A DNA stretch of 64,000 nucleotides from NCBI GenBank assembly GCA_947034895.1, contig OX344761.1, positions 75,453,839 through 75,517,838 of the forward strand, in the 5' to 3' direction. A model generated the notes under the pieces. It saw only the letters and a list, made by a program, of their open reading frames with translations, searched no databases and was not told where the DNA came from. Within the stretch, counting starts at the first letter, position 1, and the number at the start of each line of letters is the position of its first letter. Shown piece after piece: positions 61,575 through 64,000 of the stretch. The DNA is from Rhytidiadelphus loreus. Taxonomy: Eukaryota > Streptophyta > Bryopsida > Hypnales > Hylocomiaceae. The position numbers and the translations under genes were made by a program.

Positions 61575-62735
61575 ATGGATCGCCCGTCCTACGCTGCCAC
61601 ACTCAAGGAAAAGCTGGAATATGCGCCGATTGACGAAAGAACGGAGAACAAATGGATGTCGTGGAGCTTGAACTAGAAGCCACTGTCACAAGCTTGGGAA
61701 GCTATGCAGAATTTCACCCGACCATGGCGACTCCTAGGGAGGAGCTGCCAGAGGGATATGCGAGGAGTTCAGCGGGCTTCTTCATATGTAAAACGTTCTT
61801 GGAGGTAAAAATCAACCAGGAGACAGTGAAGAAGGAAACGGAAAGACTGCAAAGGCAAGCAGTTGTTGCATATTTCGTAGGAGGCTGGGAATCCCCGGCA
61901 ATTCTCCAACAATGGATAGCTGCAATTCACGCACAGACAGGGGAGTGGGTTGGCCTAGGGAAAAACCTAGTCAAAGGATTCTTTCAAGTCTTTATGAGAC
62001 ACGAGAAGGCAACTCAGTACCTCCCCACACTCATGCCGCATAGGTCCAAGTGGGGGACCTGCATTCTGCAGACCTAGGCAACGGGATTCAATGCCAGCAA
62101 CCCAACTCGCCTGAAAATTTCCACTTGGGTCACGTTGCAGGGAATCCTTGGTGAATTCTTGGGAGTGGCAAGAGAAATAGCAGGAGGGCTTAGGGAGGTG
62201 CTAGGGAGCGACAGAAGAAACGAGGCTTCATCGAACCAGAGATTTTGTGTAGCGTTGCAAGCCGGTGTAGGTTGGAGAACTCAACTCTTTGTTGCCAACA
62301 AGAGTACCAATGAAACAATTGGCATCAACATGGACTACTGCAACCTGCCAATTTGATGCAGATTGTGCCACTCCACCGAGCATTTGGTGAGAAATTGTTT
62401 GGGTGCAAAGAGAAACCAACCTAGCGAGGCCTCTAGGAAAAGCGTGAGTGAGGCAAAGGACGACTCGGTCGCTAGCACATTGAAGGATCAAGAGAAAAGC
62501 CCTGCCCCAAAGGCAAGCTGTCTCCCTCCCCCCCCGTCCCTCCGTGCGGGCCAAGTTCCAAACCGTGTGACCAACAGGGAGAACAACAAGGGAAAGAACA
62601 CGGCAGCCCCTGCCAGCAACCCAGAAGCCACGATCCACAACACCGAGGAAGGTTGAGAGTAAGTCCATAGAGGGAGAAAGCCCTCAAAGTCAAAATCAGC
62701 CAGTGTTGGCCCCTCATTCACAAGTAGAGCACCAG
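61575..62735 (+). pseudogene. LINE ORF1 (DUF4283-like plus CCHC zinc knuckle), decayed
   Basis: A candidate start MDRPSYAATLKEKLEY at 61575 runs in a frame that shifts near 61652. From 61652 to 62656 one frame is maintained with two stops, TAG at 62075 (where CILQT-ATGFNASNP suggests a lost Trp) and TGA at 62354. The first part (GFFICKTFLEV ... GLGKNLVKGFFQVFMRHEKA) resembles the DUF4283-like nucleic-acid-binding domain of plant LINE ORF1. A CRLCHSTEHLVRNC zinc knuckle (C-x2-C-x4-H-x4-C) follows at 62357-62398, then a low-complexity Ser/Pro/Lys/Asn tail. No ORF2 follows on this strand; near 62735 the sequence switches to an oppositely oriented LINE fragment. Confidence 0.8.
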
Positions 62736-62737
62736 GA

Positions 62738-63800
62738 GGGGAGGAGAGAAGTTCCTCCCAGAGCATGCAACAACTTTTGGCATTGGTGGAGGCATAGACG
62801 TTAAGAATTGAGATATCTCCACCTGGAATTCCCTTCAATCTTACCTAGTGTGCCCTTCCGCATTGTGAGTGACCTTCATCCATGACAAGGTGGGCAATGT
62901 TGGGGGCCAGCCACATGCAAACGCCCCCTTTTCCCACTTCAGGGTCCTCTGGACTGTGGCCAAAGCTGACAGCTGCTTTCCTTCCTCTAAAAGTGGCTTG
63001 CGGCCAAAATGAGCGTTTTAAGGCTTTAAGTTTCCCTCTTTGCAGGTGATGTTTTTGCATGCAGAGGATGTCTAGGTCCCTGAATAGGGGCTTGTAGTAG
63101 TTCCGCACAATGTCACACTTGAGGGAGTCATTAAGTCCCTGTACGTTTTGCGTTATCATTGTCAATTTCATTGCAGGGATTGGATGGTGGGGAAGACAAG
63201 GAACAAGTCCACGTTCTGCAGACTACGGGCATCGATATCTCGCCTCGGGGTTCTCCTACTGGCAAGGAGGACTGCGACTCTCTGCCTCCTTGCTGTCACC
63301 TCTGCCTTTTGTCTCCGGGCTCTTTGGTTGGAAGTTAGTCCCAGGATTGGGGGGTTGCGCCAGTTTCGTTTTTCAAAAAGCCTCAAGAATTCTAGAAATT
63401 CTGCATAATAATCCTCCGGGAATTCGGCTGGGACTGAAGTGCGTGGCATGAGTGAGTCTGCCATTAGATGGTCTGTCCCCGTATGAATTGGACGGAGGAG
63501 GGGGGGAAGGCTTGGGAGGCGTCTCCACCGCTCACTGTGTGCGCTAAGGATACGGACGTGCCTTCGGTATTGTTGAGATCAAGGGATCTTTTGTCCTCGT
63601 GCATCTAGATTGCGGGATCCCTTCTTCCCTCCAGAAAAGGGGGCATGAGCCTTGACTCCCCTAGTTCTCTTTCTCTCTGATGGGCTTGTCCTTCTTGGCC
63701 AGAGAGCATCAAATGCTGACTTCCATCCTCTCCTCTCGTCCCGTGATGAACAGGTGCGCAAAGCTAGTTTGGGGTCTCCTCTACTTTTGTAGCTGGTTGA
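62738..63800 (-). pseudogene. LINE fragment: ORF1 C-terminal tail and ORF2 endonuclease start, decayed
   Basis: On the - strand, 63800-63180 gives frames rich in Arg/Ser/Pro (RRGWKSAFDALWPRRTSPSE) that look like an ORF1 tail. The frame at 63171-62845 starts MKLTMITQNVQGLNDSLK and contains DILCMQKHHL, the N-terminal motifs of the APE-type endonuclease of LINE ORF2. A frameshift near 62840 separates GIPGGDISILNVYAST and LWEELLSS. The usual catalytic Glu of the QE(H) motif reads Lys (MQK), so the nuclease would be dead even without frameshifts. The reverse transcriptase is absent. Confidence 0.78.
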
Positions 63801-64000
63801 GCTTGGGGGCTTGATGTAAGTCCCGTGGCTAGGTTGCTAGTTAATTGGACTCTTGATGTTCTTTAGAAGACCGCAGGAATGGGCCTACTCACGGGGGGTC
63901 TTGGTGTGGATAGCCAATTATTTACGTCTAGGGGAGGGTGCCCCGCCCATGGCCACTTCTTGTGCTTGCTGCTTTGTGTTTGTTAATCACTTGCGTCTGG
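63801..64000. other. Window end, probably LINE-derived
   Basis: Composition matches the adjoining LINE fragment but no motif can be assigned. Confidence 0.35.

Noticed and set aside
61575..63800. LINE twin-priming inversion
   Set aside because: Twin priming places the two halves divergently; here ORF1 (+) and the endonuclease part (-) converge.
1..64000. LTR retrotransposons, tRNA and rRNA genes
   Set aside because: No paired long direct repeats with tRNA-primer sites, no tRNA-type A/B boxes with a cloverleaf, and no rRNA sequence were recognised by eye; a dedicated scan could still find small or diverged ones.

Overview
This is nuclear DNA of a eukaryote, almost certainly a land plant. It has short protein-coding exons separated by spliceosomal introns, AT-rich gene-poor spacers, and plant-type transposon remnants (Stowaway-like, PIF/Harbinger-like, CACTA-like, LINE with a DUF4283-like ORF1). 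The two host genes that can be read with confidence match plant gene families closely. A near-intact piggyBac element is unusual for flowering plants and hints at a non-seed lineage, but the species cannot be fixed from the sequence.

Layout. 1-34.3 kb is an accessory landscape without a recognisable host gene: a PIF/Harbinger-like element (1293-2841) and MITE (4389-4768), foldback repeats (4915-5127, 5414-5693), a TTAA-flanked MITE (5924-6321), a 189-bp tandem repeat (14205-14756), further MITEs, a 0.9-kb piggyBac-type MITE (18481-19403) and a 5.0-kb piggyBac element (19582-24607). The latter keeps its DDD catalytic residues but is broken by two in-frame TAG codons. LINE tails and more foldbacks fill 25-33 kb.

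34.3-44.2 kb is the genic island. A glyoxalase-I-like (VOC) gene lies on the + strand (coding 36602-37367, long 5'-UTR intron) and a seven-exon glyoxalase II gene on the - strand (43904-40349). They converge, with about 3 kb between coding ends. Glyoxalase II performs the second step of methylglyoxal detoxification. The VOC protein belongs to the same superfamily as the first-step enzyme but to a distinct, shorter plant clade, so a shared pathway is plausible but not proven.

44.2-64 kb is again repeat-rich: small MITEs, a 56-bp AT microsatellite, a mosaic of direct, inverted and tandem repeats (46.7-49.0 kb), a Stowaway-like MITE (49039-49604), a PHD-finger gene (exons from about 51562 to 53625), a CACTA-like element nested inside a TTAA-flanked MITE (58020-59929), and two convergent decayed LINE fragments (61575-63800). 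No rRNA, tRNA or CRISPR array was recognised.
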